From Plecoglossus altivelis (Eukaryota; Chordata; Actinopteri; Osmeriformes; Plecoglossidae): 64,000 bases of DNA. The stretch covers positions 6,741,614 through 6,805,613 of the forward strand of contig BROE01000005.1 in assembly GCA_036571765.1 (NCBI GenBank), in the 5' to 3' direction. Under the pieces are notes generated by a model. That model did not search any database. It had not been told where the DNA came from and was given only the letters and a program-made list of their open reading frames with translations. This document shows, in pieces, positions 1-11,250 of the stretch. Each line of letters starts with the position of its first letter. Position 1 is the first letter of the stretch. A program made the position numbers and the translations under genes.

Positions 1-285
1 TTTTGCAAATGAAGGGGGCGGAGGAAAAGACGGGGAGAAGGGGAAGCATCGGAAGCAAGTTAGACGTGCCGCTGGTGCGTGTGCATCCGCGAGCACAGAG
101 CATGCTGTACCTAAGGAGACGCTCTACAAGAAATCCTTGAGAGAGAGCTGTGCAAATGGGTCCTGTCCAGGAGCTCTGAGGGGACTCTGGCTGGAAGGAC
201 TAGACGCTGCAGAGGGCTATGTCCAAAGGACAGGGAGAAACAGAGGGAGAAGGAGGGGTGAAGTCAGAGACGGTAGGAATCGAGA

Positions 286-606
286 GATTCGATAGGACGA
301 GAGACAGGAGAGAGAAGGACGCAGAGATTCGATAGAGCGAGAGACAAGAGAGAGAAGTGTAGGAGAGATTCGATAGGGCGAGAGACAGGGGAGAGAAGTG
401 GAGAGATTCGATAGGGCGAGAGACAGGAGGGAGAAGTGTAGGAGAGATTCGATAGGGCGAGAGACAGGAGGGAGAAGTGAAGGAGAGATTCGATAGGGCG
501 AGAGACAGGGGAGAGAAGTGGAGAGATTCGATAGGGCGAGAGACAGGAGGGAGAAGTGAAGGAGAGATTCGATAGGGCGAGAGACAGGAGAGAGAAGTGA
601 AGGAGA
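286..606. repeat. Minisatellite, 8 units of 38-41 bp with a 120-bp higher-order period
   Basis: The motif GATTCGATAGGGCGAGAGAC recurs with starts at about 286, 326, 367, 405, 446, 487, 525 and 566. Unit lengths run 40, 41, 38, 41, 41, 38, 41, so the 38+41+41 block beginning at 367 is repeated at 487. It lies in the last intron of picalm. Long minus-strand open frames through it are translations of the repeat and not genes. Confidence 0.93.
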
Positions 607-883
607 GGTTACACTGAGAGGGGTCATTACAAATGATTCTCAAGGAGAGTGATGACTGACAGGATTGACCCAGGAAAGCAGTCAAGTAGAATACTGTCAT
701 CATCACCGTGGGATAGTCATCACACAACACAGCTCTAACACCCACAATGGCTAACTACACATCACACAAGCAGAAACTCACACGCTCTTACGAAGATACA
801 AACACGTATACACGTCTCATGCACTGGACACATGGACATACACACACCCAGCAGTTGACACACACACATGCACTCACACGTAC

Positions 884-3800
884 CTGGGCGCTAGACACAG
901 AGCCAAAGGGGTTGGGTGGTCTCATGACAGGCTGTGTGTACATCATAGTGGGAGGGTTCATCATCCCCATGGAGCCCATCTGCTGGGGCTGTAGAAGAGA
1001 ACATTCATTTATTTAGAGACGCCATGTTAACCAGTCCTGAAGAGTGCCTTAGCCCCAACGCTAGCTTTTCTGTCAAGAAAACAGCAGCGCTAACGCACAC
1101 AGACAGCTGTATACAGCCAAGAATCCTTACCATTCCATATCCCATCATGCCTGTGGGAGTCGTGGCAGGGAAGGCCATGACAGAGGGAGGCTGGGAAGAC
1201 ACAAACAGACTTACGTCAAACGTTGTTTCTCCGAACAGCGTACAAACATGCAAACACATCTGTAGCACCTAGCAAACAGTCAAGAGCAACCAGCCCTGCT
1301 TCCAAGGGAAGAAAATCTGCATGACCACTGTCAAAGGCCAGTGTGCATCACCATGGAGACAGGGTTCCAAGTGGTGGTTGGCGCAGCCTTAGGTTGCCAG
1401 TTGGTTCCTCCAGTCAGTCTCCTCTCCCCAGGCTGGCTCCAGTGGATGTCACTGCAGATTAAAGCAGCTAATATTAGCCCAGGCTGCTAGCTGCTGGCGA
1501 AACAACATGGCAGAGGATGTCACTTAGACCACGCCACAGAGAGCAAAGAGGCAGCAGTGTCAGAGGTCACTTACTTTTTCGCTGTGCCGTTTCCAATACC
1601 AAGATCTAAAAGAAGTTTAGGAGCACAAATGTAAGAGGTGCATCAGGAGATGTTATGTCCAAAAAACATACACGTGTCAGTATGATGATGCTGGCCCAGT
1701 TTGCACTGCAGCACAACTGTCACAACAATATGAAGGATTTTCAAATGTTTAGACTCAATAGAACATGAGGAATGAGCTCCTGACCAGTCCAGTGAACATT
1801 CATTAGAATACCCACCCATAACGTGCCACTTACTGCCCACTAGGTTTGCCAGAGAGGAGTCAAGGTCGTCTGACACTAGCTTCTCTGGCTGCTGACTGGA
1901 GCAAAGGGCCTGGTTCGATCCTGCCATAGTGGGCTTCAGGATTCCCCCTGTAATATCTGAAGGGGCCGGCGCAGAAGGAAAAAAACAACAACATGCTATT
2001 GCAGGAGAAATCATCGAGTCAGTTATGTCTTCGGTCCATGCGTGGCCCAGTTGTATGCACGCCCTCACCATCAGAATCGAGGCTGTTGGCGCCGGTTGCT
2101 TTGGATCCGAACACTGACTCAAAGTCCACCTGGATCCCTCCTGCAGATGGCTGGGGAGGGGCCTGTGGGGCTGAATATCCTGCAGGAAAAATAAGATCAG
2201 AGAGGAGGCTATCACTTCAGGGTACTGACGGACTGGCAAGTGAAGCAACACAACTGACGGGACACAACTTGGCCTCGTTCTCTCAGCACTGAGACCCACC
2301 CCACTCTCGACCTAGAGTGTCTCTGAATGGACCGCCACGCCATGGGCCGGCCCCCAGGTCTAGTACTCTACCTCTGAATAGGCCTGCTACAGCAGAGGGC
2401 TCAGGAGGGTATGGGGCCTGATGTGGGAGATGCTGGGCCATGGGCACTGAACCACAGAAGGAGTCTGACACCCCACAGGAAACAGGAAGCAGGAAGAAAG
2501 AAAGAGAGCACAGGAATGCAGTTCATGGCAAGGCCAGACAGGCAGGCAGGCAGGACAGAGTCACAATACAGACAGAGAGAAGAAAGGTTACAGGAAGTAT
2601 CAATAACATGAAACAGTAAAGTAAAACATGAAACTATAGAAGCTAGTAAATAAGACAGAGGTAAAGAAGGTGGAAAAGGATCCTAACTAGAAGGTAATGA
2701 AAGTCTATGTTCCCAGATGCTGGCCTCTGGCTATAGGAAGGGACCATGGATGAGACATGGGACTGGGTGTCTATGTTTGCCACGGCTGAGGAAACATAGT
2801 CTGGGATGGTGAACCATCGTAGTACCTGAAACGGAGTGTTCTATCCGCACTGTGCGTTTGTAATTGGTTGAAACGGACGAGTTTGTGTCAATAAAGGGAT
2901 TGTAACGATCTAGAGAATCAAACATAGTATTGGTGAGGGAAAACAGAATTCAGCTTAAACTGCTCTACGAATGGACAAAATTAGACTTTTGACATTGTTA
3001 AGTACTATGATATGAGTACTACCATCAAATACGAAACAACAAAGACGGAGGGAGTGCTATTTCGTCACACAGGTCGGGCGTTTGACAACATTGCCTTACA
3101 GGCAGACATCAGTCTGTCAATCAGAATGCTATATGAGGCAATAGACCATCTTTCTGAGAAACACACTGTAAATGGTTGTTTCTCATATGCTTGATCAAAC
3201 TGGAAAGGAACCCCTCGACAGCCATTCGTTGTCACAAGAACGTTTTTCAGAGAATCACATAATGGGTAATATAGACATTCCTGGTTGGCAGTTAACATTC
3301 CCATTTTGGACAACTATCAACATCTCTATAATTCGCTGAACATGCGAGTCAGACATGCTTCTGGTGGACTCCCTGGGGCATGAGGAGGACACACAGGAGA
3401 CGACAGGAGAAACGAAATGAGTCTTTACCACCAAACATTTCATGAGCAGACGTCCTAGAGGAAAAGCTAACACCGTCTGAGGAAACAACAGGCATGTGTG
3501 CAGCATCGACAACGAGCTTTGACAGGAAAGGGTTAAGGTTTGGCATGGAGTCATCTCCAGCTTCAGCAGAGGTGAAAGGATCTAGGCAGGGGAAAGAGAG
3601 ATAGAAAGAGAGAGGGAGAGAGAGAGAGAGAGAGAGAGAAAGTGAGAGAGTGAGAGGGTTCGAAGGAAAAGAGAAGAAGAAAGGAGGACGTCAGTCAGAC
3701 AAAGGGAACGCATGCAGATCATGAGTGAACTACCACCCAGACAAGAAGGCCTTTTGTGGGTTCTGGGTAGCAGAAGATCCCCTACCTGCCCAGGCAGTAG

Positions 3801-5835
3801 CCACTGGCAGACCTGTAGATCCAGCCTGCATGGAGGGCTGGAAGGTTTGCTGCAGATCAAATAGGTCACTCTCCATCTTCAGAGCACTGGAGAGAGAAGG
3901 AAGTTGTCAGCAAGCCTGTCCTTGACTTGACCTCGTTCAGTCACTTACAGAAATCCTAGTTTCATATCAGTTGCAAACAGGTGGGTTTTCATTTCATGGC
4001 CCACATAGACATCCAGTGGCGGCATACCCATTGGAACAGCTAGGGGTGGAGAAGAGGTCGATGGCTGGGGCGGTGCTGATAGTGCCCCCTGTGGTGGAGA
4101 CAGGTGATGTGTCTGTGGTAGCGAAGGAAGGTCTCTTGGAGAGTTCCTTCAGCCTCTGTTCCTGGGTGGAAACAGTCCAAGTCACACATCGGAACTAAAA
4201 AAAGCCCCCTTTTAAAAACAATCCCTAACCAGAATTTATGAATGTAAGGCTGAACAGGTTGGACCTTCCCGGACATGGACCTTCATGTGTTGTTGCTATA
4301 TTACCTTGAGTGCTTTGAGTCGGGCCTGCTCTTCCTCCAGAGCAGCCTGCTTCTCCCGCTCGTCCACCTTAGTAAAGGACATCCCCGTGCTGGCCAGCGA
4401 GGACACAGCGTTGGACAGGGTACTGGCCCTGAAACAAACCCAAACAGGAATAAACACTGTTAAGGCAAACTCACTGGCGAGGCAAACTCACAGGTACTGC
4501 TGCCCCTTGCAAATCAAAACAAAACTGAAGGGAAAGAGTGGAATTCTGGGTAGATAAATGAATTCCGATTCCATAGTGTGAACTTACCTGCTGGCGGCAG
4601 TGGAGTCCTTGACTTTCTTCCCTTCCAGAGAGGCAAGGTGCTGCTCCAGTGCTTCTAGAAGGCTACTAGGAGCCTGGGGTGAGATTTCACATGCAATCAG
4701 CAGTGTTTAAGACTAAACACACAGTGTGGACGTCACCATCTAGGGCAGTGGTGGGTAATAGTGATTTTTTTCTACACTCTGCTCTCCACTAAACTACGTA
4801 AATGCCATAGCTTTGTGTTCTTGTGTTTGTTTACTAAAATGCAGTAATTATAGTACTACTCCTTAATACCTTTCTAATGGCTTGCTGCTTATTTGCACCA
4901 AAGGGCAATTTCCTGCCCACCACTGATCCATGGTAACCATATCACGTGGAACTTATGTTGTCATTTCGCCACAACATTTTCCAGCCAACAGCCATTTTGA
5001 ATGAGTGAGGATCACATTTTTGTGGATGACACATCACAGCATTTTCAACATCCCCCGGTGTTTGGTGTTGAACTGACCATGTCTAAGCACAATCAGGCAG
5101 CCATTTTGGATGGGCTCAGTACATCTCATGTGACTACGAGAACAGTGGTTCACCACAGATTAGAACGGAACCTGCTCGACACAAACTCAGCGACCACGAG
5201 AGAGGCATGCACGACGACACCAAATCAAGTCACAGACACAGAAGAAAAAAGTGATATGAGGATACTTACACAAACTGTGAACTAAAGGTGGAAAGATAGG
5301 GGAAAATACAGAATATAAAGGTGGTGATGGTCAGAAAGATATATATATATATTTAGTTATGTGTGTCTTTATCTAAAGTCCAATTACAATGGTGTTCTAG
5401 GTGAGGTAATGTGGCTATTGTTGTTGAAAGTATATTCCACAATGATTGTATTGCAGAGTGTGAGTCAGGTTGACTGTAAAACACACCGAAACTAAAACAC
5501 CTTTATGTACTGTAGATAAAGCTTAATCAAAAAGGAAGAAGAAGAAGAAAGTGAGTAACACGCCTCAGTTGGCGCCATGCGCTGGGGGGAAATCATGCAC
5601 TTAGCAGAGCCTCGTAAGGAGCATTTGTGCAGGGTGGAGTAAATATTGTGGGGCAAGGAAACAGCTTATTCTAACAAAAGAATTAACACTGGCAGTGATA
5701 AAGACAGTTCGAGGGACAGAGAGAAGTGGATAGGACAAATGAGAGACAGAGGTACAGAGAGAGAGAGTGTGTGTGTCTGTGTGTGTGTGTGTGTGTGGTG
5801 TGTGTGTGAGAGAGAGAGGAGAGAGAGGAGAGACG

Positions 5836-5871
<36 letters not shown>

Positions 5872-8369
5872 CTGAGTGATAGTGTGTGGGCACATCAGAT
5901 AATGATAAGTTTCTGTTCCATCCAGCCTTTTTAATGAGAAATTAAGTAGTTTGGTACATGACCCTCAGTAGACAGAATCTGTACTGGTTAGTTGAAGGTG
6001 TATAACTTACTTGGGATAGGTCTGGTATGTCTCCACGGTCAATACCAACTTGCTGTTGAACAAGGAAGAGAGACCAAGTTACAGTTCTGTCTTTCCTTTA
6101 GTAAAGTGAGCATACCTTTATCTGGAGGTACATTTGACTAGGCACCTTTGAATGAGGGAATGAATACATTCATTTTCTAAATAAGTAAAGAGAAATGACC
6201 TCTGCTACTTTGAGGAACTCGGAGATGCGGGTCATTCGGGTGAGGAACTTCTTGTAGATGTCCAGGCCCTCTTTACACTGGGTTTTCTTCATGTCAAAGT
6301 ACTTTTCTATGGTCCCACAGAAAAAAACATTCATTAGAACGATTCATCTAAAATCACCAGAAAACGATGACACTCTCCTGAAGCATTCTTCTAATCTCAT
6401 CACTGAATCATGCCACTGAATCGTGAATCGTGCCACTGAATCGTGAATCGTGTCACTGAATCGTGCCACTGAATCGTGAATCGTGCCACTGAATCGTGCG
6501 GACTATTTTGATAGAGAGGGTGACTAGATGGTTTACCTAGCAGGTTGATAATTCCTTCATTATAGGCTGCAAAAAGCCTGATGGAGTCTTTGAAGAGGAG
6601 CATGAAGGCTGCGTTGATCACCCCGTTAGTGAGCTCATTGGCATTGACCTGAGGAAGACACATCAAGGCGCTTCACAAAACGATAAAAAAAGATACATCC
6701 GTAACTCACGACAGCAGTTCTGCTGACAAACAATAACGGAGAGGATACTGCTAGCGCAGACAATAAGGCGTGTCATGTATCTCCCATCGTCTGTTTGTGC
6801 CTATCTGCAGACTGATCAGAAAGCCCCGGGCAAGCCTCTTTATATTACACGGGCACAGCAAGGTCGACCTCAGACTCACATTGAAGTCGAGAAGAGCGTC
6901 CATCTGGTTCTGTATCATAGGGATGGTCTTCAACAGCTTTTCAGTATTCATGGTCCGCATCACCCCGTCCACCCTGTAGACACAGGTTTTTAATAGAAGA
7001 CACAGGACAGGGATAGCAGCAGAGTGGCAATGCAAATGTCCTGTTACTTTCCACTGCGTGTGAGTGAAAGGGTTCCAAGTGCTGCAGAGATATGAACATT
7101 GTAGGGTACTGTGCATCTACAGAATACTGAGACGGATTCACAAACGGTGAACGACTGCATATTTTGAGAGGTTCTTGCAGCCAGGAATGAGTTGGATTAT
7201 TTTCAAGTCAGGAAACGAGTAAAACTCAAGCACGTCTATCGACAGATCCTCACCCTCGCTTTACTTTAGTGAAGTCAAAAGCGACCTGTCTGTAGGAAAC
7301 CGCTTTTTCATTCAAGTATCGGCTGTACCTCCGGATAAATGTGGACATGTCATAGCCTGTAGACCAGAACCAAAAGCACACATTACGAGGATAACAAACA
7401 TGATAAGAATTCAATATTGCTGATATCACTGCTTTAATGGTTGTAACATCTTTACAAGCTTTGCTCAGCATGACAGTTAAGGACAAAGATATTAAAAGTT
7501 ACCTTGTAACCCACTTTTGTCCAGAAAATTACTAAGATTGAATAACGTATTCCTTGAAGCCAAGTACTGGACAAAACGCTGCATCAGGAAAAAAGAAGGT
7601 ATTCACAGTTACTAAATACATTGATGATACAATTAAAATAATACACTAATACAAACGTAATGTCTTGATTTTGAGTTCCTATAATATAATTGTTCTAAAT
7701 AGCAGATTCAATCGCAAAGACAAGGTTCTGGCTCGGTCCTGGTCCGCGATCGTCGCCCAGCTCCTCACCTCGTTCCCGTAGACCATGAGATGGTGTGTGG
7801 TAATCAGGGACTTGAAGACCACCACCCAGCTGGTGTTGGTGGTCCGTTCAAACAGTGAGTCGGCCAGCTGAGGGATGCTGACGTTCATCTCGTTGGTGCA
7901 GTGGATCAGGTCTGACAGGGAAGAGGAAGGAGCCATTTAGAAGGTGATCTCCAAAGGTCTCATTCTGAGTGTGTCGATTCATGAGCACAGTTGAGGGAGA
8001 GACACCATGTTAACAACAGAGAATACAAGGTTCTTTGTTTCCTGCAAGAAGATTAATTCCAGACGAAGTTCATATTCTGACATTCATATTCTGCGTCAGT
8101 GTTTCTACACTGTGTAAACACAACAAACAGTCAATATGCCCTTGGCTGCAATCTCATTCAATTAGCTTTAATTCAAGGTCTGACTAATTGTGTGACTACT
8201 CTAAAGATACTTAATTACTATGCTACTACAGACTGCCTCTTTTCTTTTTCCACAGCACACTTCCTCAAGAGGGTTTACAGCTGAGGTTTAACAAACTCCA
8301 AAAGAATTCACAATCCTGAAGCCAACTTGTTTCAAAGGCTGCCAAATAACTTGGGCAGGGATGCTATTT

Positions 8370-8419
<50 letters not shown>

Positions 8420-10739
8420 GTGGTCTATTAGCAGTGTTGGCCTGAAAAAGGTTTAAAACCTTAAAAACAATAGAAGCATGAATAAGCCCTATGTCTGTTT
8501 TAATTACTCACAGTTACGTTCTTTTAAAATCCTAATCTAGATCTAAACCACATCCTTTTAATATCAGTACCTGGTATACGTGCAACTGCTAGTTGAGGGG
8601 AGCTTTATCTTAGCAAACGGATGCAGGTCAAACCTGAACACCATTCCTGCAGCACTAATGGTGTTGCCATTCAGTGATGAACAGATTGACAGTGCAGTCA
8701 GAGAAGGCTTTCTGGCCTATATTTCTGTGTTTTCTAAGGAGGGGGTTGTAAGTAGGACAGGGTAACCTTCCAGGGCAGCAGTTAGCATGGCTGGCTGAAT
8801 CACCCAGGGTAGACTGGGAGTATGGTTAGAGAAAGAGAGAGACAGAGAGACACTGACAGCGCTGTAATGTTAAATTATAGTAAGTATAGTGTAGTCTTTT
8901 GATGATAACAGCTGGTTTAGAAAAAGTAACACTTCTTCACTGCTGATGCATATAGGCTGTATATGAAATGTGGCACATTTACCTGAATGAAAGAACTTGA
9001 CAAAAAATAGCTCAATTATTCCATCTCATTACACACGCAAATAACCCCCACCCCTCCGCAAACCCTCCATGTACACATGACAATGTGGGCACAGAGGAGT
9101 GATGTCACATTCATTTTCCCAGATCTCAATATGGGCCTCCTGTGGAGTGATGTGAGGTGGTGAGATCTGAGGGAGCGAGTCTGAGGGAGTGAGTCTCCTT
9201 GTCACGTTGGACAGCTGGCTAGGCTGGGTGAGCCAACACACTTCAGTTGGATGCCAACTCTCAGTCATCCTGTTAGATGAGGCCTCCTTCAGGAGAAAAC
9301 CTCCAAGGAGCTAACAGGTAGGAAAACTCTGAAATACCTTTAGCAATTTTAGTTATGTGTCAACTAAGCTGACAAGTGGTCACTTTCAATTTTTGATATG
9401 CTAGTCTGGCCAACTATTTTACACTGGTATTTTTATACAGATAACATTAAAAGAAACCACTTCTATCAAAGACCACGAAGCACAACTCACAAGCACACAA
9501 TACTGCACTTACAGTTCACCAGTCTGGCACAAAATACTGCACGTACAGCACACCTGTCTGGACGACTCCTAAATGAAAGTCAGCTGAGATACTTATTTCA
9601 CCTGCATTTCTCCGTAGAGAAGATACACTTCTATCGTGTCAAGCAAAATCATATCAGTGGCAGTTCTGTATGAAAACTTACACCATTAGCACAACACCCA
9701 GCAGTACATATATCACAAACCTCAAAATACAACATTGACTGCTTGATTGTCCAATAATGGAACTGTTCACTTTACTACAAGGTGATTTCGATTAAATCTC
9801 TGGCATCTATGACATTCCATGGTTTCACAGATAAGACAGTTCCATATTTCCCAATGATACGAGTGATTTTTTAATTCCTATTTCACCAAGCCTACTTGAG
9901 GAATGTTACGATGCAATAGCAGTATCAGGAACAGTGGGCCTTCTGACAAATGATGTTGGCTAACAATAACCCGGAGGTGTACATATACATGTATGGTCTC
10001 TGTGACAACAGCTAACCTGGTTGCTGGACAGAATTCCTTCGCGCATCCATCTGGTCACTTATCATCAATAACATTTCAGATTCCTCCTCTAGGCCTGCCC
10101 TGAGCTAATGCTGCTCATAATGGGATGTTATCCTACTAGGCCTGATGGCAAACATACATCCCAACAACCACTACGATCCTTGACTTACCACATGTAAACT
10201 ATAGTGGAGAACTTGTCAATACTAATAAAGTACGTTTACATCTATGAGTTGTTGGAAATGTACAATAGCATTGCCATGCAGAATGAATGAACCCGTTATT
10301 AGTTGATTAGAAATGCTTTTGACAGCCACTAGCCAAGATGAACGATCGTAAATGAAACAGGTTTATTAGCTAAGTATGATGCTAATATCCAAGAGTTTAC
10401 AGTACTGATGTGCGTTTTCATTGCAAGGTCTGATTATTCAATATTGAACCATGGTTGTTTTCTCAAAGAAAACTAGGAAACAGTGTGTCAGTAAAGGCTT
10501 GGGCCTTCCATTCCCGTCGCCATAACTCTACCAATGCAGCTCAGTGGTTTCCCCGAAACCAGTATATGTTTTCAAACATCATATTCAAGTATTTTCATGA
10601 GATACTTACAATCCAAATGTTTCTTTTTCGGGCCCATTATTTCGTGTGTAGTGGCCTTACATACTGTTTTAGACACAGCAGATCCCGTTACACTGTGCTG
10701 GGCTGCCGTTATCCTGTCCGTAATGCTCTGCCCCGACAT
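884..10739 (-). CDS. picalm: Clathrin assembly protein PICALM/CALM, 19 coding exons, last exon outside the window
   Basis: Endocytic adaptor that binds PI(4,5)P2, clathrin, AP-2 and R-SNAREs at the plasma membrane. Exons on the minus strand, in coding order: 10610-10739, 7769-7911, 7503-7578, 7254-7356, 6880-6973, 6537-6648, 6200-6306, 6011-6052, 4588-4673, 4305-4428, 4028-4161, 3786-3886, 3429-3581, 2069-2179, 1834-1947, 1575-1605, 1352-1451, 1131-1190, 884-988. They sum to 1926 nt (642 codons) with unbroken phase; human PICALM has 652 residues. Residues 1 to about 290 form the ANTH domain, with the lipid-binding K28, K38, K40 and H41. The disordered tail carries DPF (418-420), NPF (434-436 and 633-635), DLF motifs and the LANLVGNLGIG segment known as the nuclear export signal. 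The start ATG (10737-10739) gives the expected MSGQSITDR. The final codons (IQFM in human) were not found and should lie left of position 1. The exon 7 donor is the weak GTCATT. Teleosts often have a and b copies; I cannot say which this is. Confidence 0.96.
2372..2383 (-). other. picalm: Candidate 12-nt alternative microexon of picalm
   Basis: In the intron between picalm exons 13 and 14, the minus strand shows GTAGCAG, then GCCTATTCAGAG, then GTAGAG. Used as an exon it keeps the phase and would insert Gly-Leu-Phe-Arg next to the DPF/NPF tail. A longer version from an upstream acceptor (2372-2417, 46 nt) breaks the frame. Only the splice signals support this; I do not recall such an exon in the family. 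Confidence 0.2.
3600..3652. repeat. GA-rich microsatellite
   Basis: Imperfect (GA)n tract in the picalm intron between exons 12 and 13, just upstream (in picalm sense) of the polypyrimidine side of the 3429-3581 exon. Confidence 0.85.
4746..4925. mobile_element. 180-bp inverted-repeat DNA element (hAT-like MITE)
   Basis: The element begins CAGTGGTGGG (4746-4755) and ends CCCACCACTG (4916-4925), a perfect 10-bp terminal inverted repeat. The 8 bp on each side, ATCTAGGG and ATCCATGG, match at 6 of 8 positions, as expected for an aged 8-bp target-site duplication of the hAT superfamily. It has no coding capacity and sits in the picalm intron between exons 8 and 9. Confidence 0.6.
5760..5869. repeat. 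Compound (GT)n/(GA)n microsatellite
   Basis: A GT-rich run (about 5768-5808) is followed by a GA-rich run to about 5869, in the same picalm intron. Open frames across it in three registers are repeat artefacts. Confidence 0.9.
6403..6500. repeat. Tandem repeat of GAATCGTG / CCACTGAATCGTG units
   Basis: Alternating copies of GAATCGTG and CCACTGAATCGTG form a short minisatellite with a mixed 8/14-bp and about 22-bp period. It occupies the 230-bp intron between picalm exons 6 and 7, ending only about 36 bp from exon 6. Confidence 0.85.
8372..8416. repeat. (CT)n microsatellite
   Basis: Near-perfect CT dinucleotide run of about 44 bp in picalm intron 1 (7912-10609). The rest of this 2.7-kb intron shows no recognisable gene. 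Confidence 0.9.
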
Positions 10740-11250
10740 CTTCGTTTATCTATCCTGTAGCCTATAACGACGAATTTGAAAATAGGCTACACAATACCAC
10801 CTGTTCAAAATGTAAAGTAAATTTTGAATCTTCTTCGCCGGCAACCCCCTTGTCCACCACCCAATTGAAATCGAAAGAAAGGGGGCGCTGAAACAAAACG
10901 AATACCGGGCGTTGCAGAAGGATGAAATGAATAGCCTACAACAAAAATGTAAACTGTGTATCCAAAGATCGCTCAGATATTCTTACTAGCGCCTAAAATA
11001 AAATTTCATAACGATGCTTTGGAGGATTTGATGATGGTTCCACTCGCTGACTCATTCACCCACAGTCTCTGCCTATATCTCATCACGATCTCGCACACCA
11101 GATCCCTCTGTGTCTCCTGTCTTCGATTCGCCACTCCTGCTGGGTTTAAAGGACTAGAAGCATTCAGGGAAATGGCGGGCCTGCTCTGTTCTCAGAAAGG
11201 TTAGAATGTATGACGTTGCGGAGTGTCACGCAAATCTAGATTCTGCTATG
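10740..11250 (-). promoter_or_regulatory. picalm: picalm 5' untranslated and promoter region
   Basis: This is the sequence directly upstream of the picalm start codon. I see no TATA box at a suitable distance. A CCAAT motif lies on the plus strand at about 10860. The transcription start cannot be placed from sequence alone. The assignment rests on position next to the coding first exon. Confidence 0.4.

Noticed and set aside
200..745. Minus-strand open frames of 181 and 136 codons with repeated SLSCLSPYRIS-type sequence
   Set aside because: They are translations of the 286-606 minisatellite in two registers inside a picalm intron.
788..883. In-frame continuation of picalm exon 19 past its donor (about 31 codons)
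   Set aside because: The GTACGT donor at 878-883 is placed as in other PICALM genes, and the continuation is CA-repeat-derived. Retention is possible but unsupported.
5646..5895. Ser-Leu, His-Thr and Arg-Glu repeat open frames on both strands
   Set aside because: Microsatellite artefacts; the same applies at 3582-3869, 25900-26341 and 36237-36485.
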